The notes below the pieces were generated by a model that saw nothing but the letters and a program-made list of their open reading frames with translations, was not told the origin of the DNA and ran no database searches. Shown piece after piece: positions 37,346 to 49,800 of a stretch of DNA of 64,000 nt. This stretch comes from Phoronis australis (taxonomy: Eukaryota; Phoronida; Phoronidae): assembly GCA_002633005.1 (NCBI GenBank), contig NMRA01000701.1, positions 76,053 to 140,052 on the forward strand, given 5' to 3'. Every line of letters begins with the position of its first letter. Within the stretch, counting starts at the first letter, position 1. Position numbers and translations under genes: made by a program.

Positions 37346-40300
37346 CTTTCAAAACGATTGATCGAAATACTTTATATTATGTTTAGAACAGTTGTGTATC
37401 TTTCGCCAAAATCACGTCTTCAACACGTGAATAATAACACAATAACGTTTGTTCCATTTACATGTAAAACGCATTGTTGTCTGGAGCACGTTCGAGAATT
37501 TGTACCTGGGCTATGTCCTAGAGACCAAACATAATGGTGAGAAAAGTTAGTGTGATCTCGTGCTTCGTGTGTTATGCATGTCAATCTCTCACGAAAACCT
37601 GCGTGATCTCGCGTTTTCTCGAATTTCTTGCGTCGACGTAACACAACTCTGGTTTGCTACCCTTCAGTTACCGTACCGTACACAGAGCGATTTGCCACCG
37701 AGATCGATATATTGATCCAAGATACTTTGCTTTGCCTTATGACGTGGGATAAATTGGTTTCATGGCGTGTCCAGGGGACAAAACTACAGTTAACAAGGGC
37801 ACTTGGGAAACAAATAGTGGCGCCATGAACAATCTGCGTCGTGTACCAACGGAATGTAAGTAGACATTCAGTTGTCGAAACTCGTGAAGGTGAAAATATG
37901 TCCAATTTTCAAAAAATCAAGCACAAAGAAGATGACATGCTACCATCATACACCAACATCACATAATTTAAATATTTATATTTTCCGTTGTGTCTTCCTC
38001 GTAAAAGAATGACGTTATGATTTTTTGGAAATTTTTAAGAAATCTGCTGCAGTAAGGTAAAAGTCACTCACACATTTTGAGATAAAGATCTCTCCAATGA
38101 ATAGACGTCGAACTGGCTCTCAAAATGCGGGGTCCCTGTAAGTGCCTATTGCCAAAAATAACAGAATGTCAAGTAGATGTGTGTTCCCCCCAAAAAAACT
38201 ACCAAAAAGTTTGTCAAGTTATTACTTGCCAAACCTCTTCGTGGCATGGACACCACAGCATTTGTTGAGATATTTCAGGGTTCAACAATGCAGCTGCTTT
38301 GTTGAAGTTTAATTCAGTAAACAGTCAATACACGAGTCTTTTCTCAAACCAGATTATGGAAGAATCAATGTTTAGATATAAAGATGCAAGACGGACTTGT
38401 AATGAGAAGTAATGCAATTACAGTTTCAATCTGTTTCTAAATAATTTGATTTCTCAAGATTGCATCAACGGGAATAGATTACGAGACTGACCAGTTACGG
38501 TAATTGTGACAACATTCAATTCAATTTAGCAGCCGGAATGTTCTAACTTGCAAAAGAACGTCTCATCATTTCCGGCCGAAATGGAAAAAAGCCTTTTAGT
38601 TTGATGGAAATCAAAAAAAAAATATTTAACACTTTGATGAAAAACACCAGTGGCAAATTTTGAAACTCTACAATAGCGTTAAGAATGGTAGCTTTCTAAA
38701 AAGATCACGTGACATGGCTTCTTACTGACTAAGGGAGCAAAGCTACATCCTGATATTCCAATTGACTGATATTGAGTAGTGCAAATGTGCACTACTCTGT
38801 CCACTGAGAAATCCCTGTGTAGTAGTTCATGTCTCAGGCCGCTAGGCGTCAAACTAAACAACAAAGCCATTGGCTATACTTTTCGACTCGTTGCGACTAG
38901 CGTCCAAATCGTGGAGCGTAATGCCAGGCCATGAGGTAATGAGGAATCCCAGTCTTGACGGAGCGACAAAGACAAAAGGGCAAAAGAAAGGACAGCCAGT
39001 GTTTCCCCGAAGTGCGCAAATGCGCTTAAATTTTATGGAACATAGTTCAGTCCCTACTGGGTCTGTTTCATGCAACCGGCCACGGGCGGGTGCCCACGCA
39101 CAGATTTCTGGTGTGTGCCGGCCATGATCGTACTTTCATACACTCTTTACCTATGATACGACGGTAGCACTGAGAAAGGTTTGTGTGAGGCTTCTCGAAT
39201 AGAACAAAGAAACATTTGGACGATTCCGATTGGTAGAAAAAATAATACTGAGACTTTTTGATTGGTTGATATTGAGAAATGCAGTAAACATACTGCTTCA
39301 TCTACAGAGAAAAATGTTTTGTTTATCGGATGCTTCAACAACCAGAACAGACAATTTCTGGATTCCCAAAAATTCCTGTTTTGTGACACACTCAATGTAG
39401 CAAAACAACAAAACAACAAATGCCCAAACCAAGGGCTCAATCCTATCAAATGGCCACTCTCACTATTTAAGTATAGTGCGTTTGCTCAGGCAAAAGCATT
39501 TACCAATGACAAGACCAACGCAGTCTCTCATTGCAAAACTATTACGTTGCAACGTGCAATTTTTGTGACGGCTATTCTCGGGGAAACCAAAAACTCCAAA
39601 CTCAGCGACGTCGCTTTCTGCTGTGAAATGAAATAAAGGGAAGCATGGTTAATATGTACATGTATTGTTGAAACCCGGCGAGCTGTGGTGTATTGTCCAA
39701 AGGCATATGGCGTCTGCGTGAAGGCGTTTACAAAGGTTCAAGCAGGAGCTTCTGTAACTGTAGTTGACGGAAACTCGTTGGTTTGCACTAATGTGTTTAA
39801 GTAAGTGAATAGGCCACCATCATATTGTTTTCTCTCCAATTTGGACTAGTTTCTGGAGTATGGCGTAAACTACTTCCGACCCTATTCGCAGTGCATCTCT
39901 GGGCAAAGAGGGCGTAACTCTCCTCCGGAAGTGGCACTGCATATATATATGTAAGGTAGCACTGAACAGTGAGGCTGCAGCCACGGGCATTTTCTTGTCC
40001 CAAGGTTTGGCGGAGGTTTGAGGAATGCGTTGAAAAAAATTTCAAAGAAACTAATTTGCTTGTGCTTCTGAACTCGTTCTGAATGACTCAAGTCTAGACT
40101 TTTCAGCCGTGATCTAGCTACTTTTGATGCAAATGGTGGCTGCAGTTTGCTTTCAACCCCTGTCGCCTGCTGTCCCAGAAACCGGGTGTGATTTCAGGTA
40201 GCTGTCAAACAGTTCAAAATTGACAAGCGTGCATCTGGTAAGGGGCTTTCTGTGATCACAATTTTAGAATCTACAGAGAAAGATCATTCCGAATCTGTAG

Positions 40301-41674
40301 TCAGATTTTTTCTAGCACTTGCAGGGAAGTGGTAATTTTGGGGAGAAAGTAGTCAGATTTGGGTATTTTTGGTCCTATTCTTCTATGCCGAGATTTTTTG
40401 ATGTGAATTAACTGATTAAAAATCTGTAGCATAATTAAGTTTCAGTTATCATTAGTAGTGCTTGTGAGTTGGGAAAACTACGAAACCTTTTGTTTTTTCA
40501 GACTCTTGATAAGGACGCGAGGAAAGGACTCATCTCCACTTAGGTGTGCGTCGGCATCCAGAACCTTGTAATAAGTGTAGTGTGCCACCTAAGGTAACGT
40601 CATTCTAATGCCTATCTCACTGTTTTGTAATTTTCACGGTGATGCTTTAGCTCAAATGCTGACCGATGACTTATCTTGCCGCAACATTACGTGCAGCAGC
40701 TCCAGGGATTAATTTGTCACCTACGTAACATTCTAATACAAAACACCGCTGAGGTCTTTATTCATATAACAGCTAGTAGCACTCCGCTGTCGAGATAATG
40801 ACTATTTAACTGTACACTTTTGTTTTGAAACCATAGAACCATCAGAGCGTACGCATGTTCTATTGTCAATCACTCATTCATACATTCATAGCAGCAGCCT
40901 AATACGAATATTGGATGCACGCAGTACCATCAATAAACTTGCTGTTGCAAACAAAGCGTTACGTAATAACAAAGATTGAACTATAGGCAAAATCAAAAAC
41001 ACGTGATTGCTCAGAAGAAAACAATACAAAAATCTGCATGCACCGTGTGGCTAAAATGCTGTAACAATGTCGCGTAAACGACGGTGGGTTTCTTAGAACA
41101 TACTAGGCTTCAGAGTTTCGATGTATCAAAGAAACTGTTTCGGCTACAAATTTAGAATTTTTGAAGGATGTTAAGATCGGTTTTGAATATCGAAGGACTT
41201 GTTCAGTCGAAGATCTCAGAAAACATGAAGAGGTTCTGTGTATTTCGTACACTTCTGATAAAGTGGTGAATGTTTTGCAACTGACGCTTTGCAAACGATA
41301 CTTCCGAAACTAATACCGTGGTGTCTAAAGAAACTGGTTCTATATTGTTTACTGTTATTTTATTAGCAGTTTTTTTTTTCTACTGCTATCGTCACAGTGA
41401 GCCAACAAGTAATTTTCACGTGGCCATCGATAAATGATAGTAAACTTGATACGTGCAAAACGTGTGAGTTCCAAATACACGTGCCAGTAAAACCGATTTT
41501 TATTTCAAATGTCCCAGGACACAGCTTGGCAAAAGAACCTTTTTCTTCTGTGCCGCTGTGATGGGGTTAACTCAAGAGTGTGACGTTCTAACTTTCAAAA
41601 AAGTCATGCTTAATTTGAAGTCAATTTACTCTGATATATTTTATGAACAATTGTCTTAATGGACTGTTAGCAGT
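37346..41674. other. No recognised gene
   Basis: Frames at 38854-39127 (both strands) and 39262-39636 (plus, 124 codons) are the largest, but they show no recognisable motif. The words ATTGACTGATATTGAG (38760) and ATTGGTTGATATTGAG (39259) sit in loosely similar surroundings and may mark an old duplication. Confidence 0.4.
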
Positions 41675-41913
41675 CAGTGGCAGATCTACGATTTCAGTAA
41701 GGGGGGATTTAGGATTCGAGAGAATCCGAGGCGCGTACAAGTAGCGCCGAGGAGAAGGAAGGTCGCGAGAGGGTTTCCCTCCTCCCGTGTAAGATTTTTT
41801 GGGATTTTTAGTAGCTAATTTCGTTTTTCTGGCTATTTTTTTCCAGTTTTTATTTTTGATCCTGTCCCGAGGGGGGGTTTAAACCCCCTGAACCCCCCTG
41901 TAGATCCGCCTCT
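41675..41913. mobile_element. Short TIR element, hAT-like ends, 5-bp TSD GCAGT
   Basis: CAGTGGCAGATCTAC opens the element and GTAGATCCGCCTCTG closes it; these are inverted repeats with few mismatches. GCAGT lies directly outside both ends (41670-41674 and 41914-41918). G-rich (GGGGGGATTT) and C-rich (AACCCCCCTG) runs lie just inside the ends, as in the other two copies. The element is 239 bp and non-coding. Confidence 0.85.
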
Positions 41914-43692
41914 GGCAGTGGCCCCTTAGAAAAGACAGCGGCTCAGGTTTTGGTGTGAAATCGTTTTGATTCTGTTCTTGACAGCGAGTAAGAGTTCCTA
42001 ATTCCACGTGGTACCGAACAGGGTGTGCTAAATGGAGTTGATCACTTGTTTCAACAGGCAGAGTGGTCGTAGATAACAAGATTGGTTTAAGTTTGGAAGC
42101 GATTTCTGTTTGACTTAATTCGCGGTCATTGAATCTGGTCACAAAGGAATTGAAATTTGGTCATCGGGGTATGGAGCATTTTGGCTGCTTGTACACTCAA
42201 AGTGTAAGGTGCGGCCAGGGGATTTACACCACAGGTTTGTTTTCTGCTGGTCCGGTACTAGATTTTATAGAATCGCAGCTGATAGGATTTAGAGCCCCAA
42301 TCATGTAATAAGCCCTGTGAGGGCCAGGACCAGCCGTGGCTGTTGCTTGTTCACGGTATGTGTCAAACTTGACCTTGCAAAACTGTCATTTGCATAACCC
42401 ACTTCTGAAAGAGCACTAACATTAAGAAATGTTAGGCATATGTTAAAAATTTTCATTGCCGGTAACAAAACACAACGGAAGCATAACTTGTGTTACGTGA
42501 TCGGTTTGTTATCGTTGCAGGCCACAATCGATCTTTTGAAGTATTGAACCATCGTGTTGCAGTGGATTGTGGGAAGTCGGCATTTCAATCAGAATGAACG
42601 TAGACCTACACTCCCAGCCAACAAGTGGCGATAAAATATCCGACAAGTGTCCACCCGTAGAAAAGTCAACAAAGGAAAAATCACACGCCACCAGCGTGCT
42701 ACCAACCACTAGAATTGTTACATTGGGAATGACCTGCACTGCCTTCAAAACGATTTTCTTCCACACAATTAAACACTTTTCATGCACGAAACTTTAAAGT
42801 TTGAACACTAGGGATGGACGCGCAGTACGTGTTTCAGTGGGTTGATGCACTCAAAGTCACTGGTAGATATTTGTCAACTTCCGAATGACGTAGACACGTA
42901 ACCCGGCCGTCTGAAAATAAGTCCGTATTCTACAAACACGCTCCACTAAGGTTGTTAAACCGGGAACGCAATTTTGCCCAAATATTGCAGTATTACTTCT
43001 CAACCAAAGCAGAAAGTCGTTTAATAAAAGAAGTCGGCAGTATATGCAAAAATTTCAACACTTTCTACAGACATGCCTGGCTCCCTACGCCATATCTTGT
43101 TACTGAATAGTACTCGACGTCAGTAAGTTGTCGTGATTTGTGAAACGTTATCAACAGTTAACCTAATGACCTAGTTTGAACTTGAATGCCATTGTTTGAC
43201 TTAAAACGAGTCCGACCCTCGAGATCTTAATCCTCCGGAAGCGGAACATACGTCCCAATCTCCATATCGAAGGTGGTCTTTTTAAACGACAAATTTCTTT
43301 GATTTTGACTTGCTAGTACTTGTGCAGGAAACTGTGATCAGAACAGAGAACTGCTGATCATTGTATTATCCACTGAATTATGTTTTTAAACTATCGTGAA
43401 AGTTGCAGGTTCCATATTTCTTTGAAAACCGCCATTTGCAAAAATTGCAAGGAAATGAAGCCAGCACATGTGAGTAGCTGTGGTTTGTGACAGGTATCAT
43501 GACGTTATTGCGTGATTACCTAAGAAAAATCCAGCGTTCTCGTAGTTAATACATAAACACGTGAACAGTGACAAATGTACATCGGTGCATGACCGCGGAT
43601 GTACCCACCTTACCAACTTTGGAGAACTTTATTCTGAAATGACACGCTCCGAAACCGCTTACCAAAACTCCCAACAGCCGGTCCCTCGGCTC
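41914..43692. other. No firm gene
   Basis: Apart from the unrecognised frames at 42509-42797, nothing stands out. Splice-like signals were not strong enough to build a gene. Confidence 0.4.
42509..42797. CDS. Overlapping unrecognised open frames on both strands
   Basis: The plus frame (42567-42797, 76 codons) contains an ATG in CAGAATGAACG and reads MNVDLHSQPTSGDKISDKC before ending in a Cys/Phe-rich tail. The minus frame (42787-42509, 92 codons) carries a hydrophobic segment and VNFSTGGHLSD-like sequence. At most one is real, and I cannot choose or name it. Confidence 0.15.
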
Positions 43693-43953
43693 GTTGCAGT
43701 GATAGACCTTACACACTGTACGTTGCAGTGATAGATCCTGCACGCTGTGCGTTGCATTGATAGGCGATAAACGCTGTACGTTTCAGTGATAGGCCATACA
43801 CGCTGTACGTTGCAGTGATAGGCCATACACGCTGTACGTTGCAGTGATAGGGCCTACACGCTGTACGTTGCAGTGACAAGCCATGCACGCTGTATGTTGC
43901 AGTGATAGGCCATACACGCTGTACGTTACAGTGATAGGCCATACACGCTGTAC
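43693..43953. repeat. Minisatellite, nine tandem 29-bp units
   Basis: Nine head-to-tail units begin near 43693, 43722, 43751, 43780, 43809, 43838, 43867, 43896 and 43925. The consensus starts GTTGCAGTGATAGGCCATAC and ends ACGCTGTAC. There are no spacers. Since 29 is not a multiple of three, the open frames across it on the minus strand are by-products. Confidence 0.97.
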
Positions 43954-45545
43954 AAGAAGCTCAAGCGAAAGTCATTTCAGAACGAACCATAAGAATGGTG
44001 GACAGCATCTTGTACCGAAATATAACAGCCCTTAAAATGTCGTTAATTCTAGCTTGAAGATGGGACATGGCCAGTCTCAAAACAAAGTGTTCCCTTATAT
44101 ACCTTTTTGAGCTTGTCTCTTGGCGATTTGTCGTTGCTCTTTAGATGATCAGCGATTACACCAAGACGGAGCTGGCAATGCAGTTAACATGTCGTATATT
44201 TACCAACTATTTTCGGTGCAAACGAGGCTGCTGCCAGAAACATGTCTTCAAAAAAGTAAATAAAAGACAGGGTGCTGAGATCTAAAGTGAATGCTATACC
44301 GATTTAGCGTTCGATTATGCACGTGTGAATGATAAAGACTTTTAATTTCTCATCTTTAGACATCCTGAGTTGTCGCGATTTACTAATTTTGTAAATGTAT
44401 AGATTTGATGCTACGTCAAGATCTTTCAATATAGACAGAAGACGCTAAGCCCCATTATCCATCATAACGATCTTGTTAAATGATGGTTGTTAAATTAAAA
44501 TAGTATTGAAAGTTTCTAAAATATTAGACCTCATGGATAATTTTATCGACAACGACAGTCGTGGATTTTTACTTAAAATTCCGTTGCACTAGCAATACAG
44601 GTATATGGCCTCGGTAACAATGTGTTCGAGTTAAGTACTTAGGCTGCCAAAAGCGTACGAACAAAAAGTACGTGCATACGAACAGCAGAGTCGGAGGATG
44701 ATTTATCGAACCAGTATCAAGTCGTTTAGCTGCACCAACCCAATGCAGCAGGTATATTCATTACAAAATAATGTGCCGGGTACCTACGTACCTCTATGGT
44801 TCAATTGGTATAAGCGAATTCGATGCTCAAGTGCCTATGAATGTCTGGGTACAGAATTAAAAACTTGCCACTAACGTTATACATTAGTTTAAAGGGGAAT
44901 GATAACTTCTTTGAAAGCGTTTTTGGTCAAATTGGCGCATTGCACTTTTGATGAAATCTATTTTGAATGTTTTTAGTCGAGTTTTGTAAAAACGACAGTA
45001 ACAGTTCTTTAAACCAGACAAGTGAGGCAATGAGCAAGCTACAAATTACATGTAATTTATGTGTCTGACCGGCTGAATGTTGGCTGTAATGGTTTTATCG
45101 CCTACTACTGGAATCATTTTTAAAGCCAAAAGCAAACTTATGTAACAAGGCTGAGACTGAAAATCTGCGGGTGTCTCGCGCACTGAGCACAGCTATCAGA
45201 GCTGAAAAACGCGGGAACGCACTTTACGCAGACCAATTGACTGCTCCCGGCTTCACTACATTCGGTTTGGAGAGGAACTGCATCTTTATTAATTTCATAT
45301 TTTTTAAAATCAACTTAGAAGCTCCGAAATACCTTTTATAGTAAGTGAAATAAGACAACTTATAACCAAAAACCGTCTGAGGATACACGTCCTTTTATAA
45401 GGTGTTTTACAGCAGATTTCACGAATTTTTGTTCCACTATTCACCGTCTAGCCGACTGCAACAAGACGAGCAACATGGTTTGCAAGGAGTCGTTAGCTTG
45501 GTCCCCACTGCGATCGTCACTTGGGTAGCTTCATGGTGCAAATCA
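43954..45545. other. No recognised gene; diverged dispersed repeat near 44957-45052
   Basis: The segment 44957-45052 is the partner of 30387-30474 described above. The remainder shows no frame or structure of note. Confidence 0.4.
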
Positions 45546-45896
45546 TCACCACATTCTGAGACGTAATTTTAAATTCTTGCGTACGCAATGAAGCAATGTT
45601 TCGTTATCGCTTTCACACAGGTCTCTCTTATTTGACTCCGTGGCTCTAGATGACGACTTCCTGCTTACAGACCAATAAGATGTGTTGGCCGGTTCACCCA
45701 GCTTAGACCGCGAAGTCAGAGTAAAGTGCAACCATTGATATAAATCAAAAAACACTGGAAGTTCACAACAGACGTGTTTAAAGTTTTTAAGGGAGCATTT
45801 ATAAAAACTGTTTTGATGTCGGAACTGCTGTTGGCTATTTTTTCCGAGTGCTCTGACAAAAACTCCAAATCTATGCTGTATGTACACGTAACGCAA
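45546..45896 (-). CDS. Hypothetical 116-codon minus-strand frame
   Basis: The frame reads as a varied, Ser/Arg-rich sequence with several cysteines (KHVCCELPVFFDLYQWLHF, SRKSSSRATESNKRDLCESD). GTTTTTGTCAG inside it could be a splice acceptor. I recognise no family. It may be a terminal exon or simply a chance frame. Confidence 0.2.
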   Translation of the reverse strand: MRYVYIQHRFGVFVRALGKNSQQQFRHQNSFYKCSLKNFKHVCCELPVFFDLYQWLHFTLTSRSKLGEPANTSYWSVSRKSSSRATESNKRDLCESDNETLLHCVRKNLKLRLRMW

Positions 45897-47349
45897 GTCG
45901 TATAAAACTTTGCGCGGCTACGTCTTACGTTGCAAAAACTTTACTATGTATGCGATCAATTTCCCGGAGACGTTTAATTGACAGACATGCACATCGTTGT
46001 GGATTTTACGATCACATTGAAAGCCTTTTTACCGGACATACATGTACACTGTATGCCGTCCGCAATGTTATAAATTGACGTTGAAACATGATATGTCTCA
46101 CTAACACAGTAGATTGTTCATAATTCATGTATATTAATCGCAAGGGCGACTATGGCAGCGCCAAGATGAATCGAGGCGTATCATGGTAATAACGTTTTTG
46201 AAAAATTCACCAAAGACCGGTCTTTTCGAGGTTTTTCTCAGTAGATATTCGTAATACAACCCTGAGTGAATCTTATTAAAGCTTGATAATCGTGTTGTTT
46301 GGCCTCTACCACTTGAAACGCAGTATAAAAAGGTCTCGATGTCATTGGACTCAGTGTCGCATCTAAATGTAATTCAATTGAGCATACGGGCATTCACTGA
46401 ATAAGACGCCCATACATGTACGTAGTTGGACACCGATCTCTCCTCCTTCACCGGCTTCGTGTATTTTTTCCGTTTCGGCACGTTATTGAAAAAGTGAACT
46501 TCACTCTGATCGAACGAACGCATCCATGGATCAACACTGGAACACAGCTTCATCAAAATGGACAAAAAGTGGTGGAGAGGACCACGAGCATACATGTACA
46601 TAACACAGGTATACACCCACAACTTGATCAGAAATGACCAATTCAGAAAGACATCGCCTGCCACTTACCTCTGTGCTCACAAATCTCGCGAACAACCAGC
46701 GACGTCATTAGTACCGTGTACAAGACTGTTGAGGTGTGCCTAATGAGCGAGTCAGTGTGCCCCAAACAAAATCAATATTTTTTGTTTATACTGAGTGTAT
46801 ATTTGGTCAAACTTGCTCGCGTGAAAATCGATCATTCTTATGAAGCACAGCAGCGGGAAACCATCGTGATGAAAGCTTGTCAACGGTTAGGTATTGTTTA
46901 TTTTAGTAACGAGTGACCTACCTTAATTTTATAGAAAGCGTTGTTTTCAGAAACTGTCGAAGTCGTGCGCAGTGTCAACAGCTACGTAGAGCAAAATTTG
47001 GTCTAAGCGTCAGGGCTTCATGCTGGGCAATCTACCTGGGGGAGCTATTTATGAGAGCGTGCTCTTTATTGCGTGTGGGCACGGAGTGCAGGCAACCTTA
47101 TTATTTATGTGTCTTTGCTCAGTACGTGTCTTTCTACAAGTCCTAGACGCACAGTACAACTTGTTTTTGTATGAGAACCGTATATGCAGTGTCTCTATGT
47201 TTTTTATTATAAAGTCTTATTATCAAAAATACTGGGTGAATAAGCCTTTGTATTGTTTTTGTTCTTTTTGTGTGTATGTGGTGTGAATGAGTCAGGATTG
47301 TATGTTTTTTTGAGATTGTAATTTGCTACATGTGCATAACTGTTATAAT
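45897..47349. other. No recognised gene; may include LINE 5' sequence at its right end
   Basis: Frames at 46374-46664 and 46913-47286 have no motifs. Sequence from about 46900 on could be the 5' part of the LINE that starts near 47350, but no ORF1 signature was seen. Confidence 0.35.
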
Positions 47350-48676
47350 GATGACAAGAAAACTTAAAATGACCTTATTGAATTGCATAGGGCTGGGTCT
47401 CCGTGAAAAACTAAAGGATGTTCTCACTTATTTAGGATAAAAACAGTATTACATTTATTACTTACAGAACACACACTTTACTAAGAGAGAAGAAAACAGT
47501 ATTAGGTCAATGTGGGGATATGAATGTTTTTTTCAATCCAAATACCTCAACTTCCCATGGAGTGGCGATCCTCTTTAAGAACACTTTTGAGAATATACTA
47601 CAATGTTAATAAAATAATTTTGGATATCACTATTATTGAGGCAAGAATAACGTTAATTAATACTTATTGTCCAAACAGGGACTCGCCGTCTTTTTTGAAA
47701 AAATAAAACAAGGAATTCAAGATTTAGGAAATTTGTCTGTTATTTGGGCAGGCGATTTTAATCTTGCTTAATTATCGACAAGTTAATAACCCGAAGTCAC
47801 GGATTAAGTTGAATGGAGATTTGTACAGAATTGTCTGTTGCTGATGTCTGACGGGAACTAAACCCCAATAGCAAAAAGTACACTAGGGGGAGCTGTAAGT
47901 AAACGATCCAGACTAGATTATTTTCTAATTTCTGAAAACCTTTCAGCCGATATTAACGACTCCATAATAGAATTCGGTTACCGGTCCGATCATTCAATGG
48001 TGACGGTTTTTTAAAGTACTGTTTTCAGGAGAAGGAAATCATTTTGGAAGTTAAATAACTCTCTCTTAAGAAAATCTGAGTATATTGCTGCGGTCAAGGG
48101 TACCATTAAATTCGATAAACAGCAGTATAAGACTGACGACATTCAGGCAGTCGATAGTACAAGTAATTCAGATTAATGATCAACTTTTTCTTGAAACGTT
48201 GATGGAGATTCGCGGCAAAACAATTTACTTTGCTACTTACTTAAAAATATGAAGTGAGAGAGCTGAACTGCAACTTATCGAAGAAATAAGCTAGTTGGAA
48301 AGAAGTCTAAGCCTTGATAGGGAAATACTTAAACAAAAAATAATCAGCTTGCCGCGCTAAGGCAGAATAAGTTAAAAGGTCTTATGACTAGGTCGAGAGC
48401 AAGATGGATTAAAGAGGGTGAAAACCCTTCCAAAACATAAAAGTTAACTTCATTTGAAAATCTGGAGACTCATATCGTTACTCAATGTGACATACTCATA
48501 AATTGACTTCTTCGGCGGTGGCTGAACGGTTACAATCCATTTTGGGAAAACTAAACAGAAAGGACCAGACAGATTTTGTTTCAGGAAGATATATGAACGA
48601 AAATATCCGCGTGCTATATGATTTAATGTTTATGCCTAGTCAGCTGACAAACCAAGATTGCTCTTACTGATCGATT

Positions 48677-49117
48677 TTGAGACAGCATTTGATTAATCGT
48701 CGTGGAATTTTGTTAAAAAAAATATCTTTCTTTAATTTTGGTTGGTCTATCAGAAGGTGGGTAAAAGTCGTTTATAGTAATATTAAGTCGTGTGTCGTCG
48801 TAAATGGTCACCCATCTTCGTGGTTCAATACTTCGCGTGGTTGCAGACAAGGTGACCCTTTGTCCCCCTATATTTTCATATTGTGCGCGGAGATTTTGGC
48901 GTATTTAATCAAGAATAATAAAAATATTGCAGGTGTAGTTGCAGGGAATAAGGAATATTTGATTCCACAACATGCGGACGACACATCAATTACATGTACT
49001 TTGCATGAGTCGAATTTCTTATTGACTAGCACATTGAATGTACTACATTTGTTTGCTATTGTCTCCGATCTTCAAGTGAATGTGAATAAAATAAAAGCCA
49101 TATGGTTTGGAAGTTAA
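48677..49117 (+). pseudogene. LINE reverse transcriptase core segment
   Basis: This is the longest unbroken piece of the LINE, 146 codons. It includes CVVVNGHPSSWFNTSRGCRQ followed by GDPLSPYIFILCAE, the palm motif, then HADDTS where the catalytic motif is usually YADD, and VNVNKIKAIWFGS. The tyrosine of the catalytic box is replaced by histidine but both aspartates remain. The frame begins at a TTG with no upstream start and follows LLLIDFETAFD in an adjoining frame. It therefore cannot be translated as an intact protein. Confidence 0.9.
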
Positions 49118-49194
49118 ACTGGTATTGATGACACGATTCCTACAAAACAAAGTCTGTCTTGGGGGTGGATTTTGACACTCAATTGGATAGTATG

Positions 49195-49414
49195 CATGCG
49201 CGCACCCAGGGGGTGGGGCAAAGTAGGCAAAAAGGTCCACCTCAGAGAAACAAAAGTCCGAGAAAACGAGACAAAAGTTTCCTAAAAAGGCAGGACCAAC
49301 CAAAATTCGGCGAACGCATAATTCACAGCACTGAACGTACCTCGTCTTTTTAGTAAATGGTCCACATCCCCAAAAAATTCGAGTCCCCCAATTTTTAGAC
49401 TGGGTGCGCGCATG
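49195..49414 (+). mobile_element. MITE family B, complete copy nested in the LINE; 5-bp TSD GTATG
   Basis: The 220-bp element starts CATGCGCGCACCCAG and ends CTGGGTGCGCGCATG, a perfect 15-bp inverted repeat. GTATG occurs at 49190-49194 and 49415-49419. The LINE frame before it ends ...DFDTQLDS-Met and resumes Thr-His-Lys... after it, so removing the element plus one GTATG restores a continuous LINE frame. Hence it inserted after the LINE. A diverged relative is at 37113-37345. No transposase is encoded and the superfamily is uncertain. Confidence 0.92.
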
Positions 49415-49800
49415 GTATGACGCATAAGAACCTCACTGCAAGAATAAATGAGATTAAGTCTTTATTAAAAAGTTGGAGTCGACGAAATTTAACGACGTTT
49501 GGTAGAGCCCGTAACTGTAATTAAAACGTTAGCTATTTCTAAACTAAAATTCTTTGTTGTCAAGTGTACCAAATCCTCCAGTAAAAGTCTTGCATGAATT
49601 GAATACGATATTCTTTGGATTTGTATGGCAGGCTCGTAATGCTAAAATTAAACTACGGCCTGTTTAGGACTGGATCAAGGGGGACTTCAAATGGTTAGTA
49701 TACATACTTTCAGCAAAACTTTAAAACTCGCCACGAGATACGAGAATGGTCTCTCCTGAGATGAGGAAGCGTGAATGAACAAATGTCCTTGTTTGTTTAC

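Larger units (their letters stand above)
47350..49800 (+). mobile_element. Decayed L1/Tx1-like non-LTR retrotransposon (LINE), ORF2 region
   Basis: Across several broken frames the order matches an L1-type ORF2. The endonuclease is at about 47380-48010: NCIGLGLREKLKDVLTYL, then LINTYCPNRDSPSF, WAGDFN, RSRLDYFLISENL and YRSDHSMV. The linker WKLNNSLLRKSEYIAAVK is near 48045, and WIKEGENPSKT near 48408. The reverse transcriptase follows: FVSGRYMNENIRVLYDLM near 48576, IDFETAFD, then the segment at 48677-49117. After the nested MITE come INEIKSLLKSWSRRNLTTFG and DQGGLQMVSIHTFSKTLK, typical of the post-RT part. Reverse transcriptase and endonuclease would drive target-primed insertion, but many stops make this copy dead. 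The 3' end is not defined and may extend past 49800. Confidence 0.85.

Noticed and set aside
43546..43942. Repetitive His/Asn/Thr-rich peptides on the minus strand
   Set aside because: They are translations of the 29-bp minisatellite in rotating frames.
43693..43953. CRISPR-like regular 29-bp repeats
   Set aside because: Units abut with no spacers, and the context is animal DNA.
49043..49353. Open frames across the LINE/MITE junction
   Set aside because: They read through MITE family B into the broken LINE and are composites of unrelated elements.
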